Source of the DNA: an uncultured Methanobrevibacter sp.
Lineage (GTDB): Archaea; Methanobacteriota; Methanobacteria; Methanobacteriales; Methanobacteriaceae
Reading direction: 5' to 3'
DNA length: 6,606 bases
Assembly (NCBI RefSeq): GCF_937898925.1
Contig: NZ_CALDKF010000030.1
Coordinates: 1-6,606, forward strand
Each line of letters opens with the position of its first letter. Positions within the stretch are counted from its first letter, which is position 1. Made by a program: the position numbers and the translations under genes. The notes beneath the pieces are model-generated. The model was not told where the DNA came from. It saw only the letters and a program-made list of their open reading frames with translations, and made no database searches. This document shows, piece by piece, positions 5,511 through 6,606 of this stretch.

Positions 5511-6606
5511 ATGGAAGAAAATAATACAAATGTTCCGAAATCCTCAAAAAATGTAACTGCTGAAGATTTAGGTGTTGATGAGATAGTTTATGATGCAATC
5601 AATGTGGATGTAATAGGTTTTGGAGCATTGAATGTAGATAAGCTTTATAAGGTCGGTCACATTGCAGAAATCGATGGAGAAAGTTTCATTAAAGGTGAAG
5701 AGGAATCTCCTGGTGGTTCAGCAGCAAATACAATCATAGGACTTTCAAAGCTTGGATGCTCAACATCATATATTGGAAAGATAGCGGATGATGAGGAAGG
5801 AGACTTATTGGAATACAATCTAATGATTAATGATGTTTACTTAACAAATCTCATCTATGCAGAAAGCGGCAATTCCGGAAAGGTATTGGGTTTCGTTTCT
5901 GATGCAGGAGATAGGGCTCTTTATGTAGATCCTGGTGTAAATGATGAGATATCAATCGATGAGATCAATCCATTGAATGTCAATGCATGCAAGATACTTC
6001 ATTACACTTCATTTGTTGGAGATTCTTTCTATGCTCAAAAGGAATTGTTGAATATACTTTCTGATAAGATTGTCTTAAGCTTTGATCCTGGAATGCTATA
6101 TGTTAAAAAAGGAGTTGAAGAACTTAAGGAAATCCTTGAAAGAACTGATATTCTTCTTATTAATGAAGGCGAATTGAAGATATTGTTTGAAGATTATTAT
6201 AAGGAAAAATTGAATTTATCTGGTGATGATTCTTTAAGCTTTAGAGATTTGGCAGTGAATGTTAGAAATGATGGCATTGGCACTGTTGTTGTAAAAAGAG
6301 GCTCTGATGGAGCTTATGCAATAAACAAGAAGGATGAAGAGGTTAAAATACCTGCGTTTGAATGTGATGCAGTTGATACAACTGCTGCAGGAGATTCATT
6401 TAATGCCGGTTTCTTGTATTCCTATCTTAAAGGATATGATTTGGCTAAATCATGTACAATAGCTAATTGGGTTGCTTCAAAATCCGTTCAAGCCATTGGC
6501 ATTACCGGATTGCCTAATTTAGAGGATTTGGAAGAGTTTGGAGAAGCCGGGAAGAAGAAAAAAAAGAAAAAATCCCAAAAGAAGGCGGAACAGCAAGAAA
6601 AAGAGA
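5511..6606 (+). CDS. ehaT: PfkB/ribokinase-family sugar kinase EhaT (3' truncated by window edge)
   Basis: Open from the ATG to the end of the window (365 codons, no stop), this is a PfkB-family carbohydrate or nucleoside kinase. The core starts at residue 33 with VDVIGFGALNVD. PGGSAANT (67-74) is PfkB signature 1, SFDPG (190-194) and NEGE (218-221) are further family blocks, and DTTAAGDSFNAGF (289-301) is signature 2, with D295 as the expected catalytic base; its G294-D295 end is intact. The substrate cannot be predicted. Members in methanogens include nucleoside kinases as well as sugar kinases. About 32 acidic, Asn-rich residues precede the core, and a lysine-rich tail (seven consecutive Lys at 348-354, then a mixed Lys/Gln/Glu end) follows the fold; both exceed a typical ribokinase of about 300 residues. 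Placement after the Ftr paralogue matches the MTH404-type gene at the end of eha, hence the symbol, which is assigned by position. Confidence 0.82.
   Translation, partial: MEENNTNVPKSSKNVTAEDLGVDEIVYDAINVDVIGFGALNVDKLYKVGHIAEIDGESFIKGEEESPGGSAANTIIGLSKLGCSTSYIGKIADDEEGDLLEYNLMINDVYLTNLIYAESGNSGKVLGFVSDAGDRALYVDPGVNDEISIDEINPLNVNACKILHYTSFVGDSFYAQKELLNILSDKIVLSFDPGMLYVKKGVEELKEILERTDILLINEGELKILFEDYYKEKLNLSGDDSLSFRDLAVNVRNDGIGTVVVKRGSDGAYAINKKDEEVKIPAFECDAVDTTAAGDSFNAGFLYSYLKGYDLAKSCTIANWVASKSVQAIGITGLPNLEDLEEFGEAGKKKKKKKSQKKAEQQEKE

Overview
The window looks like archaeal DNA from a hydrogenotrophic methanogen of the Methanobacteriales, most likely Methanobrevibacter. The DNA is AT-rich, arginine is mostly AGA/AGG, the ribosome binding sites are strong GAGGTGA/AGGAGG motifs, and the gene content is specific to methanogens. 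The genus call is an inference from composition and gene order. All six genes lie on the + strand. There are no RNA genes, mobile elements or CRISPR arrays.

The window covers the distal, hydrophilic end of an energy-converting hydrogenase A (Eha) operon. Bases 1-812 hold the 3' part of the [NiFe] hydrogenase large subunit EhaO; its start lies upstream. Tightly coupled to it, with one spacer base at each junction, are two polyferredoxins. EhaP (814-1848) has six CX2CX2CX3C-type motifs, and EhaQ (1850-3301) has ten. These counts match the 6[4Fe-4S] and 10[4Fe-4S] polyferredoxins reported for the eha operon of Methanothermobacter thermautotrophicus.

A 94-bp AT-rich gap follows. It has a long T-tract that could terminate transcription and a TATA-like element. 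Then come EhaR (3396-4535), a HAD-fold-like protein of unknown reaction; EhaS (4589-5476), a paralogue of formylmethanofuran:tetrahydromethanopterin formyltransferase (Ftr); and EhaT (5511 to the window end), a PfkB/ribokinase-family sugar kinase with a lysine-rich tail. The tail runs off the window edge.

Functionally, EhaO with the small subunit and membrane subunits (upstream, not seen) would use the ion gradient to reduce low-potential ferredoxin with H2. The 16 predicted clusters of EhaP and EhaQ would carry those electrons away, probably towards formylmethanofuran dehydrogenase and anabolic reactions. The three enzyme-like genes that follow are conserved neighbours whose role in Eha is not known. 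They are the most interesting part of the window: a phosphatase-like fold, a formyl-transferase-like protein and a sugar kinase attached to a hydrogenase operon. I do not see a wholly new system; I see a known operon with an unexplained enzymatic tail.
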